From the NCBI GenBank assembly GCA_963757605.1, contig CAVWSF010000002.1, positions 1 to 64,000 on the forward strand: 64,000 bases of DNA. Direction: 5' to 3'. The translations under genes and the position numbers were made by a program. The stretch comes from JAICJC01 sp963757605 (lineage in GTDB: Bacteria > Actinomycetota > Thermoleophilia > Gaiellales > JAICJC01). This document shows, one piece after another, positions 23,052 to 32,097 of this stretch (its first letter is position 1; every line of letters starts with the position of its first letter). The notes below the pieces were generated by a model, which worked only from the letters and a program-made list of their open reading frames with translations, was not told the DNA's origin and ran no database searches.

Positions 23052-23930
23052 ATGCGCATCGGAATCATCGACATCGGTTCGAACACCGCCCGACTGCTGG
23101 TGGCCGCCGTGGACGGCGCCGGCGTCGAGCGGATCGACGAGCAGCGCGCCCATCTCGGGCTCGGCGCCGAGATCGAGCGCACCGGCGGCCTGCCGGCGAG
23201 CAAGCTCGCCGAGACCGCGACCCTGGCCGCCGAGTACGCCGCGCGGGCGGCGGCGCACGACGTCGAGGTCCTCGACGTCATCGTGACCGCGCCCGGCCGG
23301 CAGAGCGTGAACGGCAACGAGCTCGTGCACAGCCTGCGGGCCGCGACCGGTGCATCGGTGCGCGTGCTCTCGTGCGACGAGGAGGGCCGCTACGCGTATG
23401 AGGGCGCCGCGGCGATGCTCGACCGCCACCCCAAGTCGCTCGCCGTCTGCGACATCGGCGGCGGCTCGACCGAGGTCGTGATCGGCCTGCGCGATCTGGG
23501 CCCGGTCTTCCTGCGCTCGTTCGACATCGGGTCCATGCGGCTCACGAGCCGGTTCTTCGACGGACGCCCGAAGCCGGCCGCGGTCGAGGAGGCCCGTGAC
23601 TACGTGCGCCGCCGGCTCGACGACCTCGACGCGCCGCCTCCCACCGCAGCGCTCGCGACGGGGGGCACCGCCGGCGCGCTCCGCAAGGTCGCAGGCCGAA
23701 ACCTCGACGCTGCCCGGCTCGAGGACATCATCGCCGAACTCGCATCGCGCTCGCGCAGCCGGATCGCGACCGCGTACGGCCTCGAGCGCTCCCGGGCGCG
23801 CACGATCCTCGCCGGCGCCCTCATCCTCGCCGAGGTGCAGGACCGCCTCGGCGTTCCGTTCGAGGTCGCCCGCGGCGGGCTCCGCGAGGGCGCCGCGCTG
23901 GCCCTCGCCCGGGTCGCCCAGGCCGCTTAG
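23052..23930 (+). CDS. Ppx/GppA family phosphatase
   Basis: 292 residues, single-domain length as in actinobacterial Ppx proteins. Actin-like ATPase-fold marks: MRIGIIDIGSNTARLLVA, SCDEEGRYAYEGAAA, AVCDIGGGSTEVVIG, RSFDIGSMRLT and ATGGTAGALRKVAG. Members hydrolyse polyphosphate or pppGpp. The next genes (SixA-like and CYTH-CHAD) make a polyphosphate link likely. The stop overlaps the convergent sixA-like stop. Confidence 0.9.
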   Translation: MRIGIIDIGSNTARLLVAAVDGAGVERIDEQRAHLGLGAEIERTGGLPASKLAETATLAAEYAARAAAHDVEVLDVIVTAPGRQSVNGNELVHSLRAATGASVRVLSCDEEGRYAYEGAAAMLDRHPKSLAVCDIGGGSTEVVIGLRDLGPVFLRSFDIGSMRLTSRFFDGRPKPAAVEEARDYVRRRLDDLDAPPPTAALATGGTAGALRKVAGRNLDAARLEDIIAELASRSRSRIATAYGLERSRARTILAGALILAEVQDRLGVPFEVARGGLREGAALALARVAQAA

Positions 23931-24352
23931 CGCGCGGCCGGGATGTGCCGCACGGGCGTGACGCCGCGCGCGCCCACCTCGAGCACCCACGCCGACCCTT
24001 TGGGCGTCCTTCGCCGGCCGACGAGCTCGTGGCAGACGTCGCCGTGCGTGCAGAGCACGGTCCCGCCGCCGGTGGTCGCAAGGAGCGCCAGCACGTCCGT
24101 CCGGGCGCCGCCCTCCGCCAGCGCAGGGGTGTCCTCGATCTCGATTCCGATCGCCGCGGAGAGCGGCTCGATCGTCTGCACGCAGCGCACGTAGGGGCTC
24201 GTCAGGATCCGGGTCATCTGCAGGTCCGCGAGCGCCTCAGGCAGGGCCTCCGCCTGGCGGCGGCCGCGGGCGTCGAGCGGCCGCAGTCGATCGTCGCCCT
24301 CCCAGGTCGCGCGCTCGCCGGCCGTGCCGTGACGTACGAGCACCGCGATCAT
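23927..24352 (-). CDS. SixA-like phosphohistidine phosphatase (histidine phosphatase family)
   Basis: 141 residues from ATG 24352 (MIAVLVRHGTAGER). The RHG motif with catalytic His is at residues 7-9, TSPYVRCVQTIEPL near 50, and the second catalytic His in LCTHGDVCHEL near 100. The length and single domain match SixA, which removes phosphate from HPt domains, although in many bacteria the partner is a CHAD/CYTH protein. The upstream DNA is a MITE-like element that reaches to 3 nt before the ATG. Confidence 0.85.
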   Translation of the reverse strand: MIAVLVRHGTAGERATWEGDDRLRPLDARGRRQAEALPEALADLQMTRILTSPYVRCVQTIEPLSAAIGIEIEDTPALAEGGARTDVLALLATTGGGTVLCTHGDVCHELVGRRRTPKGSAWVLEVGARGVTPVRHIPAAR

Positions 24353-24355
24353 CGT

Positions 24356-24480
24356 CAGATGACTGGTTCCACGGCGCCGTGATGTCCTGGGCGACGGTTC
24401 GCAGCCGCAGCCCCACCGGAGAGGGCCAACCCACGACAGGTGCACGGCCAGGCGCGCGAGAGCGTGGAATCAGTCATCTG
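24356..24480. mobile_element. MITE-like element A (125 bp)
   Basis: Terminal inverted repeats CAGATGACTGGTTCCAC (24356-24372) and GTGGAATCAGTCATCTG (24464-24480), 16 of 17 positions matching. The interior (GTCCTGGGCGACGGTTCGCA, GCGCGCG) matches blocks of element B at 49378-49580 read on the opposite strand. It carries no gene and no clear target duplication. It supplies the last two codons and stop of the CYTH-CHAD gene and the leader of the sixA-like gene. Confidence 0.7.
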
Positions 24481-25913
24481 ATTAGCGGCCAGCGTTTCGC
24501 GGCGCGGGCGAGCCCGTGGAGCGCGTCCGGCACCCCGGCCCGCGACGCCGCCCGGCGCCGCTCCTCCTGCTCGACGAGCCGGCCGGCGGCGATGGCCACG
24601 CCCGGCTCGGCATCCGCCGCCAGAGCGCGGACCCGCTCCTCGGCGACCACGGCGTCCTGGTGGGTCCCCAGCACGTCCTGGAGATCCTTGGCCGCGCGGA
24701 TGAACGCCTGGCCGTGGCGATCGCCGGGGAGCGCCGCCAGCTCGGCCGCGTACCGCACCCGCTTCCCGGCGATTCGGAGCCGGTGCATGGCGTTGTCCGG
24801 ATCGTCGGCGAGGCGGCGCGCGGCCTTTCGCATCCGCCGGTACTCGCTCGAGACCAGGGCGCCGAGGTCGAGCTCGCGACCCGAGAGGCGCGGGCTCGCA
24901 ACCTCGGCCACGAGCCGCTCGGCGAGGGCCAGGTAGCGCGGGCTCACGAGTGCCGCCAGCACCCGGTCCCGGGCCGCGGACCGGTCGGCGGCCAGTCCGT
25001 CGATCAGGTGGGCCGCGTGCTCGGCATCCGGCTCGCCCAGCCGCTCCACCCGCGGCTCGAGCTCCTCGACCAGGACGTCGAGGTCGCGGGCGTCGTTCGT
25101 CTCGCCGGCCAGCCAGCCGAGCTCGGTGCGCAGGCCCTCGGCCCAGCGCTCGTCGAGCCCCGGCCGCCCGGCCCGCAGAAGCGCCCGCATGCGCCGGGTG
25201 GCGACCCGGAAGTCGTGCAGCGGCTCCGATCCCAGGCCGAGCCGCACGGCGGGGTCCGCCACGAGCATCGCGCGCACGTGGGCGGCAAGCATCGCGCCGA
25301 GCCGGGCCGCAGGCGGTGCGTCCGCGTCCGGGCCGCCGATATCTGCGGCCGGCAGATCGAGCACCTGGAACACCTTCGGCCGCTCGTCGCCCATCACGGC
25401 ACCCGCGCGGCGGAGCATCTTCGCCAGCCTGCGCATGTCGCGCTCCTCGCCGGCGGGCAGGAGCTCGATCTCGACCTCGTCCAGGCGAGCGCGGGCGGCG
25501 TCCTCCTCGGCGACGGTGACGACGTCGTGGAAGACGTCGGCGACCGGCACCTCGTCGCGGACGACGCGCCTGCCGAGCCGACGCGTGGTGAGGGTCGCGA
25601 CCGGGACGAGCGGCTCCCCGCGCAGGTGGACGGTCAGGAGCTCGAACGCCTCCGGCGGAGGCTCGGTGCCGCGACCGGCCAGCTCGATCTCGAACCGGCC
25701 GCCCTCGGCCGGGAGCTTCAGCTGCCAGCGGACGCTGCGCGCGCGCGTTCGCCGGCGCAGCGTGATGCCCGACGCGGCGAGCCGGCGGTCGGGCGTGTCG
25801 TGGTAGGCCGAGACGAGCGTGACGGTGCGCAGCCGCTCGCCGGGCAGCTCCGGAAGCAGAAACCCCTCGGCGACGTCGAGCTTCCGCTCGCGCTCCAGCT
25901 CGTAGACGGCCAT
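24474..25913 (-). CDS. CYTH-CHAD domain protein
   Basis: 479 residues. An N-terminal CYTH (triphosphate tunnel) domain has ExExK as ELERERK at residues 5-11 and later basic/acidic strands (TLRRRTRARSVRWQLKLP, FEIELAG, DEVEIELLPAG); a C-terminal CHAD domain from about 210 has paired His/Arg helices (LHDFRVATRRMRALLRAGRP, MHRLRIAGKRVRYAAEL). CHAD binds polyphosphate, and CYTH enzymes act on triphosphates. The stop codon lies inside a terminal repeat of element A, giving the last residues Ile-Arg. Confidence 0.9.
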   Translation of the reverse strand: MAVYELERERKLDVAEGFLLPELPGERLRTVTLVSAYHDTPDRRLAASGITLRRRTRARSVRWQLKLPAEGGRFEIELAGRGTEPPPEAFELLTVHLRGEPLVPVATLTTRRLGRRVVRDEVPVADVFHDVVTVAEEDAARARLDEVEIELLPAGEERDMRRLAKMLRRAGAVMGDERPKVFQVLDLPAADIGGPDADAPPAARLGAMLAAHVRAMLVADPAVRLGLGSEPLHDFRVATRRMRALLRAGRPGLDERWAEGLRTELGWLAGETNDARDLDVLVEELEPRVERLGEPDAEHAAHLIDGLAADRSAARDRVLAALVSPRYLALAERLVAEVASPRLSGRELDLGALVSSEYRRMRKAARRLADDPDNAMHRLRIAGKRVRYAAELAALPGDRHGQAFIRAAKDLQDVLGTHQDAVVAEERVRALAADAEPGVAIAAGRLVEQEERRRAASRAGVPDALHGLARAAKRWPLIR

Positions 25914-25918
25914 GGCAC

Positions 25919-25924
25919 AGTTTA
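25919..25924 (-). promoter_or_regulatory. -10-like TAAACT
   Basis: TAAACT, 5 nt before ATG 25913 of the CYTH-CHAD gene; leaderless-type spacing. Confidence 0.4.
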
Positions 25925-25956
25925 GGAACCGCTGCAAACCACTGCCCAGTTGTTAT

Positions 25957-26023
25957 TCAACGGCCCCCGACCAACCGAGGTTCGGGGACAGTCCCCGAAC
26001 GCTGGTGGACACCGGGCCGTTGA
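25957..26023. repeat. Nested palindrome with GGGGACAGTCCCC core
   Basis: TCAACGGCCC (25957-25966) and GGGCCGTTGA (26014-26023) are perfect inverted arms enclosing TTCGGGGACAGTCCCCGAA (25981-25999), itself a palindrome. A large cruciform or RNA hairpin could form. Together with 26101-26112 and copy 3 it fills the 324-bp gap between the CYTH-CHAD and PilZ genes; I see no gene there. Confidence 0.7.
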
Positions 26024-26100
26024 GGTTTCGTGGCACACCCGCGGCCGACCCTTCCAGCAACGTCACGCCACCATCACGGATGTGTGCCGCGACAGGTTCA

Positions 26101-26112
26101 GGGACTGTCCCC
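26101..26112 (+). repeat. GGGACTGTCCCC palindrome
   Basis: Inverse-centre relative of GGGGACAGTCCCC, 14 nt before the extended left end of copy 3. Confidence 0.55.
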
Positions 26113-26125
26113 ACGTACCGCACAC

Positions 26126-26236
26126 GCACCGAACGCTCGCTGCGACGGCGAAGACCGCGCTCTTCGCCGGAGCGCCCCAAACGCTCGCCAGTCCTTGGGG
26201 AAGGGGCTCGCGGGGGAACCCTGGGTTCCCCCGCGG
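26126..26236 (+). repeat. Two-hairpin intergenic element, copy 3
   Basis: Shares with copy 4 an extra left flank GCACCGAACGCTCGC. Left hairpin CGGCGAAGA / TCTTCGCCG around CCGCGC; centre CCTTGGGGAAGG can form a short stem; right hairpin CGCGGGGGAAC / GTTCCCCCGCG. It ends 1 nt from the PilZ gene's stop codon. Confidence 0.8.
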
Positions 26237-26237
26237 T

Positions 26238-26885
26238 TTAGAAGCCTGGCGCGTCCGGGCTGACCGGATCGCTGCGGTGAAGCACAACGCGGCTACGGGC
26301 GACGACGAGCGCTCCCAGCGCGGCTCGGGCCTCGGCGTTCTCGTCGGTCACCGCCAACGCGACGAGCCCGTCCCCGTGGCGAACGACCATGGCCTCCCCC
26401 GTCACGAGCTTGTCGTGATCGTCGGGGTGGGTCATGCGGAACTCGACCAGGTCGCCCGTTACCGCATCGGTGCCGGCCGCCTCGATCAGCAGGCCGCCGG
26501 GCGCGATGTTCACGCTGACGCCCTGCACCTCCTCGCCGGGTACATCCCCGGAGAGGCGCCTGATCCCGACGCGAGTCATGCAGTTGATGCGCGTCGAGCG
26601 CGAGCGGGTCGCCGCCCGGTCGGAGACGACGAAGCGAAAGTCGCCGAGCGGCCGGACGGCGTGCAGCGTGCCGCGGAAGCCGACAAGCGAGTCGCTGTGG
26701 CGGAACGTCAGGAACGCGTTCGGCACGCGGTCGGTCAGCCGCGCGGTCTCGGCCTTGTTCTCGACCTCGAGGGCCACGGTCATGCCCTCGACGGCCAGGA
26801 TCCGCGCGGTGAACGACGTCGGAACCAGGTAATGCCCTCGTGGCAGCGTCACCACCACGGTGTCGTGGTCGTGCAGGCGGTCCAC
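26238..26885 (-). CDS. PilZ-domain protein (YcgR-like)
   Basis: 215 residues from GTG 26885. The N-terminal domain (about 1-95) resembles a YcgR-N type beta barrel. The PilZ domain has an Arg-rich motif (SRSTRINCMTRVGIRRL) and VSVNIAPGGLLIEA, matching the (D/N)xSxxG motif that holds cyclic-di-GMP. It would sense c-di-GMP and control motility, secretion or polysaccharide. An HD-GYP phosphodiesterase is encoded at 51.5 kb. Confidence 0.8.
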   Translation of the reverse strand: MDRLHDHDTVVVTLPRGHYLVPTSFTARILAVEGMTVALEVENKAETARLTDRVPNAFLTFRHSDSLVGFRGTLHAVRPLGDFRFVVSDRAATRSRSTRINCMTRVGIRRLSGDVPGEEVQGVSVNIAPGGLLIEAAGTDAVTGDLVEFRMTHPDDHDKLVTGEAMVVRHGDGLVALAVTDENAEARAALGALVVARSRVVLHRSDPVSPDAPGF

Positions 26886-26894
26886 CGGGTGCTC

Positions 26895-26900
26895 ATCCTA
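26895..26900 (-). promoter_or_regulatory. -10-like TAGGAT
   Basis: TAGGAT, 9 nt before GTG 26885; a TTGGGT lies 19 nt further upstream. Motif-based. Confidence 0.35.
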
Positions 26901-26948
26901 GCCACTGCCACCGAGCCGCACCCAACGACGGATCGGATCCAGACGGGA

Positions 26949-27021
26949 TGCCCTCGCCAGGATTCGAACCTGGGACGCCGGCCTTAGGAGAGCCGCGCTC
27001 TATCCCCTGAGCTACGAGGGC
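26949..27021 (-). tRNA. tRNA-Arg (anticodon CCT)
   Basis: 73-nt cloverleaf read leftwards: acceptor GCCCTCG/CGAGGGC, D stem GCTC/GAGC, anticodon arm CGGCT-CTCCTAA-GGCCG, T arm CCAGG-TTCGAAT-CCTGG, discriminator A. The anticodon is CCT (decodes AGG). It starts 9 nt after the stop of the cupin gene on the same strand. Confidence 0.96.
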
Positions 27022-27030
27022 GGGCGGTCC

Positions 27031-27393
27031 CTACGATACTGCGCCGTCGCCGCCCTCCTCGATCCACGTCGTGTCCATCCGCGGGGCGTGGTGTATCCCG
27101 ACCATCCGGAGCGTGCCGGGACCGAGGCCTTTGAAGCCGTGCGCCGTGTCGGACGGGACGACGACGATGTCGCCCGCATGCGCCTCGACGAACCCGTCGC
27201 CGTACCGAAACCGGCCGCTGCCCTCGATGACGATGAACGTCTCCGGGTACGGATGGGTATGAGCGTCCGGGCCCTCACCGGTCGCCGCGTCGATGACGAA
27301 GCCCGACACCGGTGAGCCGACGTCGCCGCCCTCCCAGCTCCCCTTTGTCCCGCCTTCCTCGTAACGCCAGCTGGGGAGGCCCTCGCTCGTCAT
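27031..27393 (-). CDS. Small cupin protein
   Basis: 120 residues. One cupin barrel: DAHTHPYPETFIVIEGSGRF (HxH...E), AGDIVVVPSDTAHGF (final His), with TLRMVGIHHAPRMDTTWIEE at the end. The metal ligands are complete, so it could be a metal-dependent isomerase/dioxygenase or a small-ligand sensor. The ATG overlaps the TMADH-like stop (ATGA), placing it last in the methylamine-type operon. Confidence 0.85.
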   Translation of the reverse strand: MTSEGLPSWRYEEGGTKGSWEGGDVGSPVSGFVIDAATGEGPDAHTHPYPETFIVIEGSGRFRYGDGFVEAHAGDIVVVPSDTAHGFKGLGPGTLRMVGIHHAPRMDTTWIEEGGDGAVS

Positions 27394-29505
27394 CGTGACG
27401 GGATGGTAGAGCGCTCGACCGTGGACACGAGGGGGCGCTCGCGCAGGTACGGGAGCGCGACGGCCGGGTCGGGGCCGTCGATCTCCCGCGCCAGGCGGTG
27501 GCCGTCGAAGATCGCGTCGGCGATCAGCCGCGGGGCGACGCAGTCGCCGACGCGGTAGACGGCCGCGATCCCCGCCGCGGACAGCGCCTCGGGATCGCCG
27601 GCGAGCTCCCGGTAGAGGGCGTCGTCGGAGAGCCGCTGCGTGACGAGCACCGTCGCGTCGGCCTCGAGCTCGGACGGGCGGCCGACGCCGTCCTCGACGC
27701 GCAGGCCGCCGGGCAGCACCTCGGTCGGCGTGAGCGCGGTGCGAAGGTCGATCCCGAGGTCGTGGAGGTGGCGGCGCAGGCGCAGGCCCTCGAGGGTCTG
27801 GTCGCACGTCGGCGCGACGACGTCGTACGGGGTCACGAACGTCACCTCGTAGCCCTCGGCCTTGAGCACCTCGGCGAGGCCGGCGGCGGTGAAGTAGCCC
27901 TCGCAGTCGAGGATCGCGACGCGGCGCCCGTCCGGCCGCACGCCGTCCACCATGATGTCCTCTGGCAGGAGCACGTGCGGGAGCGAGGCATCGGCGCCGG
28001 GGATCGGCGCCCTGGTGATGCCGTTCATGCCGTCGCCGGCCCAGCGGGCGCCGGTCGCAAGGACGACGATGCGGGCGCCGTACTCGCGCACCGCGGCGGC
28101 GTCGAGCGCCGTCCCCAGCACCGGCTCGACGCTCGCCAGGCGGTCGAGCTGGGCGCGCCGGTAGGCGACCACGTGGCCCCACTCGCCGAGGCCCGGAAGG
28201 CGCGTCACCCAGCGCATCTGGCCGCCGATGTCCTCGCCCGAGTCCGCGAGATGGACGAGCTCGAACCCGCGCTTCCCGAGCACCATCGCGCACTCCATCC
28301 CGGCCGGCCCGGCGCCCACGACGAGCACCGGCTCCTCGGCGTTCGCCGCCCGCTCGAACCGCTCCGGGTGCCAGCCGCGGCGATGCTCCTCGCCCGCCGT
28401 CGGGATTCTGCGTGCAGCCCAGGTGCAGCCCCCACACCGAGCGCGAGTAGCAGGCATTGCAGCCGATGCACTCGCGCACCTCGTCGTAGCGGCCCTCCTC
28501 GATCTTGCGCGGGAGGAAGGGGTCGGAGATCGACGGCCGCGCAGCCCCGATCAGGTCGGCGTGGCCGCCGCGGATCACCTCGGCCATGCGGTCGGGATCG
28601 GTGAAGCGGCCGACGACGACGACCGGCTTCGAGGTCGCCTCCTTGGCCCGGCCCGACCACTGGAGCTGGTAGCCCTGCTCGTAGAAGCGCGACGGGCCTG
28701 CGTCCAGGCGGCCCATCCCCGCCATCGACCCGATCGTCACGTCCCACAGGTCGACCATGGGATCGGCGGCCCGGATGAACTCGAGCCCTTCGTCCAGCGC
28801 GACGCCGGAGAGCTCGAGCGTGTCGGCGGCGATCCGCACGGCGATCGCGCAGTCGGCTCCGATCTCCTGCTTCACCCGCTCGATCGCCTCGAGCCAGAAG
28901 CGGCTGCGGTTCTCGAAGGAGCCGCCGTACTCGTCGGTGCGGCGGTTGAAGACCGGCGAGAGGAACTGGGTCGGCAGGTAGGTGTGCGAGCCGTAGACGT
29001 AGAGGATGTCGAACCCGGCCGTCCGGGCCCGACGGGCGGCGGCGACCCACTCGTCCTGGACGCGGCGGATGTCGGCCCGCTCCATCACCTTCGGCACGGT
29101 GACGCCGTCCCAGTCGCTCGCGATCTGCGACGGCGCCAGCGGCGGCAGGCGCGACTCGCGCTGCTCGGCGAAGAGGCCGCCGTGCCACAGCTCGACCCCC
29201 GCCAGCGCGCCGTTCGCATGGGCGGCGTCGGCCATGAGCGAGAGCGCGCGCATGTCCTCGTCGTCCCAGAGCCGCGCGGAGATGTAGGGCTTCTCGTCGG
29301 ACTCCGGGCTGATCGAGCAGTACTCCGTGCAGACGGCCGCCCAGCCGCCCTCGGCCTTCATCCCGCGGAAGGCGGCCTGCGTCCACGGCTTCTCCACGCC
29401 GAACCCGGTGCAGTGCGGCACCTGGTAGAAGCGATTTCGCAGCGTGCGCGGCCCGATCCTGACCGGCTCGAACAGGATGTCGTGGCGGGCCAGGCGCTCC
29501 GGCAC
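27390..29505 (-). CDS. Trimethylamine-dehydrogenase-like flavoprotein (one frameshift)
   Basis: Old-yellow-enzyme barrel fused to an FAD/NAD-type domain, about 704 residues once one extra base in a CCC run near 28402 is removed. It matches trimethylamine dehydrogenase closely: RNRFYQVPHC, where Cys32 corresponds to the Cys that holds FMN covalently, TEYCSISPESD (aromatic-bowl Tyr), YVYGSHTYLPTQF with the catalytic Tyr and His, LWDVTIG, and a 4Fe-4S motif CIGCNAC...C. The second half has VLVVGAGPAGMECA and IPGADASLP. GTG 29505 follows the methyltransferase stop by 2 nt. It likely oxidises a methylated amine to formaldehyde and a smaller amine. Confidence 0.85.
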
Positions 29506-29507
29506 GA

Positions 29508-30950
29508 CTACTCGGCCTCGATCTCGGCTTTCCGCCGCGCGATGAACTCCCCGAGCTCCGCGTCGACGCCGGCGTCGAGGCCCGGATCCTCGTAGCTCTC
29601 GAGCAGCTGCTTCCACTGCTCCGTCGCGGCCCGCTCGGCGGTCACGGCGCCGCGCTTCTCCCAGGTCACGTAGGCCTGGGAGCGGAAGAGCGGACTCATG
29701 AACACCCAGTCCTTGAAGTGGGCGAGGGTGTGGTCGGAGGCCAGGAACATGCCGCCGGGGCCCTCCTGGCGCACAGCGTCCATCGCGAACTCCTCCTCGG
29801 TCATGCCGATGCCGCCCGAGAGGACGTCGAACACGCGCAGGAGCTCCAGGTCGAGCACGAACTTCTCGTACGACGCCGTGAGGCCGCCCTCCAGCCAGCC
29901 GGCCGCGTGCATCACGAGATCGCAGCCGCCGATCATCGTCGCCCACAGCGTGTTGGTCGTCTCGACCGCCGACTGCACGTCGAGCGCGTTCGACGAGCAG
30001 AGGCCGCCGCCGCCGCGGTAGGGGAGCTTGTAGCGCCGGGCAAGAAGGCCGCCGGCGAGGGTGCCGAGGATCGACTCGGGCGTCCCGAACGCCGGCCCGC
30101 CGGTGCGCATGTCGACAGCGGTGAAGAACGACCCGAAAAGGCACGGCGCCCCGGGGCGCACGGCCTGGACGAGCGCGACGCCCGACAGCGCTTCTGCCAC
30201 CTGCTGGGCCAGCCCGGCCGCGACGCTCACCGGGGCGGTCGCCCCGGCAAGCAGGAACGGCGTCACGACCACGGGCTGGCCGGCGACCGCCCACTCGGTC
30301 AACGCATCCGCCATGAGCCCGTCCCAGACGAGCGGGCTGTTGGGGTTGACGACGCCCATGATCGCCGGCGCCTCCTCGATCACCTCGCGGCCGCCGAACG
30401 CGATCGCCGCGAGCTCGACGGCGTCGCGCGCCTTCGGGCCGGACGTGCCGTAGCAGATCAGGGGCTTGTCCGACCAGCGCAGCACGTTGTAGTCCATGTC
30501 CATGTGGCGGGTGCGCTCGTCGAGGTCGTTGGCCTCGACGGTGCCGCTCTGCTGGCAGGTCATGAGGTCGGCGGCGTGCGCCATCTTGACCAGCTCGACG
30601 TAGTCGGAGAGCGTGCCCTCGCGGCGGCCGCGCTCGAGGTCGGAGCAGAACGGCGACCCGCCGACCGGGGTCAGCACCGGCTTCGCGCCGCCGAGCGTGA
30701 CCGACCGGCTCGGGTTTCGGGCCGCAAGCGTGAACGACGCCGGGGCCCGCTCGGCCATCTCCATCACGAACTCGCGGTCCCAGCGGACGCGCTCGCCGTC
30801 GACATCCTGGCCCAGCCCGCGCAGCAGGGCCAGCGCACCCTCGTGGCGGACATCGGTGCCGACCTCCTCGAGGATCGTCATGGCGTGCTCGTGGACGGCG
30901 TCCAGCGCCTCGCCCGAGAGCACGGCCGAGATGCCGGCGTCAGCGAACAT
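29508..30950 (-). CDS. MttB-family methyltransferase (non-pyrrolysine)
   Basis: 480 residues. Recognised by MTILEEVGTDVRHEGAL, GGSPFCSDLERGRREGTL, MVHAADLMTC-type helix (AHAADLMTCQQSG), WAVAGQPVVVTPFLLAGATAPVSV and SSNALDVQSAVETTNTLW. Archaeal MttB has pyrrolysine at an in-frame amber codon; this gene has none, so it belongs to the broad group that includes glycine-betaine methyltransferase. No corrinoid protein gene is adjacent. It overlaps the MFS gene by 11 nt. Confidence 0.88.
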   Translation of the reverse strand: MFADAGISAVLSGEALDAVHEHAMTILEEVGTDVRHEGALALLRGLGQDVDGERVRWDREFVMEMAERAPASFTLAARNPSRSVTLGGAKPVLTPVGGSPFCSDLERGRREGTLSDYVELVKMAHAADLMTCQQSGTVEANDLDERTRHMDMDYNVLRWSDKPLICYGTSGPKARDAVELAAIAFGGREVIEEAPAIMGVVNPNSPLVWDGLMADALTEWAVAGQPVVVTPFLLAGATAPVSVAAGLAQQVAEALSGVALVQAVRPGAPCLFGSFFTAVDMRTGGPAFGTPESILGTLAGGLLARRYKLPYRGGGGLCSSNALDVQSAVETTNTLWATMIGGCDLVMHAAGWLEGGLTASYEKFVLDLELLRVFDVLSGGIGMTEEEFAMDAVRQEGPGGMFLASDHTLAHFKDWVFMSPLFRSQAYVTWEKRGAVTAERAATEQWKQLLESYEDPGLDAGVDAELGEFIARRKAEIEAE

Positions 30951-32097
30951 CGCCGGCGAGCGTATCCGATCGCCGGAGCGACAGACCCAGGGAGGCGGCG
31001 GCGCCCACCGCGACCGCCGCGCAGCAGGCGGCCACCACCGCGTGCCAGCCGTCGTGGAGCCAGAGGCCCGGGATGTAGGCCCCGGCGCCGCCGAGCACGT
31101 AGTAGATCGTCTGGTGCAGGCTCGTGGCGGTGCCGCGGTGGTGATCGACCAGGCGCGGGATGAGGAGCTGGCAGGTCGTGACCGTCGAGAACATGGAGCC
31201 GGCGAGGAGCGCCAACCCGGCGATGACCACGGCCAGGTTGTCGACGAGGGTGAGCGCGGCGCCCGCCCCGGCCGTGGCGAGCAGGAACGGCAGCAGCCGC
31301 TCGGGCCCGACCCGCTCGGCGACATGGCCGACCAGCGGCACCACCGCCCCGACGATCCACACGGCGTAGACCAGGCCGGCGGCGGCGAGGCTGAGGTCGA
31401 ACGGCGCCGCGGTCAGGCGGTGGGTGGCGAACGTGAAGATCCCGACGAACGCGAAGAACGTCGCGCCGGCGGCCAGCGCGTTCAGGAGGAGCGAGGCGTT
31501 CCGTGCGTGCTCGGCCACGACCGCCCGCAGGTTGCGGCGGACATGACGGGGCTCGTCACGGGGAAGCCACGACCACATCGCGAGCGCCCCGGCCACGGTG
31601 GGGATGGTGAGCGCGGCGAGCGCGACCCGCCAGCTCGAGACGTCGGCGACGATCGCCGTCCCGACCCGGCCGACGAGCCCGCCGAAGACCAGCGACGCGG
31701 TGTAGGCGCCCATCGCCGCCCCGGCGGCCGGCCCGCGGAACCGCTCGGTCACATAGGGCACCGCGACGGTCAGGAGGCCCGGCATCAGGAACCCCTGGCA
31801 GGCGCGGATCGCCAGCAGGGCTGGAAGGTTCGGCGCCAGGCCGGCGATCGCGGTCGGGATGCAGATCAGGACCGCGGCCGCGGCCATCACCCGGGCCCGG
31901 CCGAGCCGGTCCGACAGCGGCCCGGCCACCCAGCCGCCGAGCGCCACCGCCAGGACGACGACGGTGATCGTGAGCCCGGCTGCGGCAGCGGACACCCCGA
32001 GGTCGCTCTCGATGTCGGGCAGGATCGCCTGGGTCGAGTACATGTTGGCGAACATCGCCGAGGCGCCCAGGAAGAGCGCCACGCCGGGGCGCGTCAC
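30940..32097 (-). CDS. MFS transporter
   Basis: 385 residues from GTG 32097, twelve predicted helices. The motif between helices 2 and 3 is GGWVAGPLSDRLGRARVM (MFS signature). A likely carrier for the substrate of the methyltransferase/dehydrogenase pair encoded just downstream, inferred from the operon only; it resembles drug/solute exporters or importers equally. The GTG overlaps the RNase D stop (GTGA). Confidence 0.85.
   Translation of the reverse strand: MTRPGVALFLGASAMFANMYSTQAILPDIESDLGVSAAAAGLTITVVVLAVALGGWVAGPLSDRLGRARVMAAAAVLICIPTAIAGLAPNLPALLAIRACQGFLMPGLLTVAVPYVTERFRGPAAGAAMGAYTASLVFGGLVGRVGTAIVADVSSWRVALAALTIPTVAGALAMWSWLPRDEPRHVRRNLRAVVAEHARNASLLLNALAAGATFFAFVGIFTFATHRLTAAPFDLSLAAAGLVYAVWIVGAVVPLVGHVAERVGPERLLPFLLATAGAGAALTLVDNLAVVIAGLALLAGSMFSTVTTCQLLIPRLVDHHRGTATSLHQTIYYVLGGAGAYIPGLWLHDGWHAVVAACCAAVAVGAAASLGLSLRRSDTLAGDVR

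Noticed and set aside
28380..28420. Programmed ribosomal frameshift in the TMADH-like gene
   Set aside because: The shift is a single extra base in a CCC run with no slippery heptamer or downstream structure evident; TMADH is normally uninterrupted, so an error or mutation is simpler.
29508..30950. Pyrrolysine-containing MttB
   Set aside because: The frame has no internal amber codon; 480 residues are read through normally.
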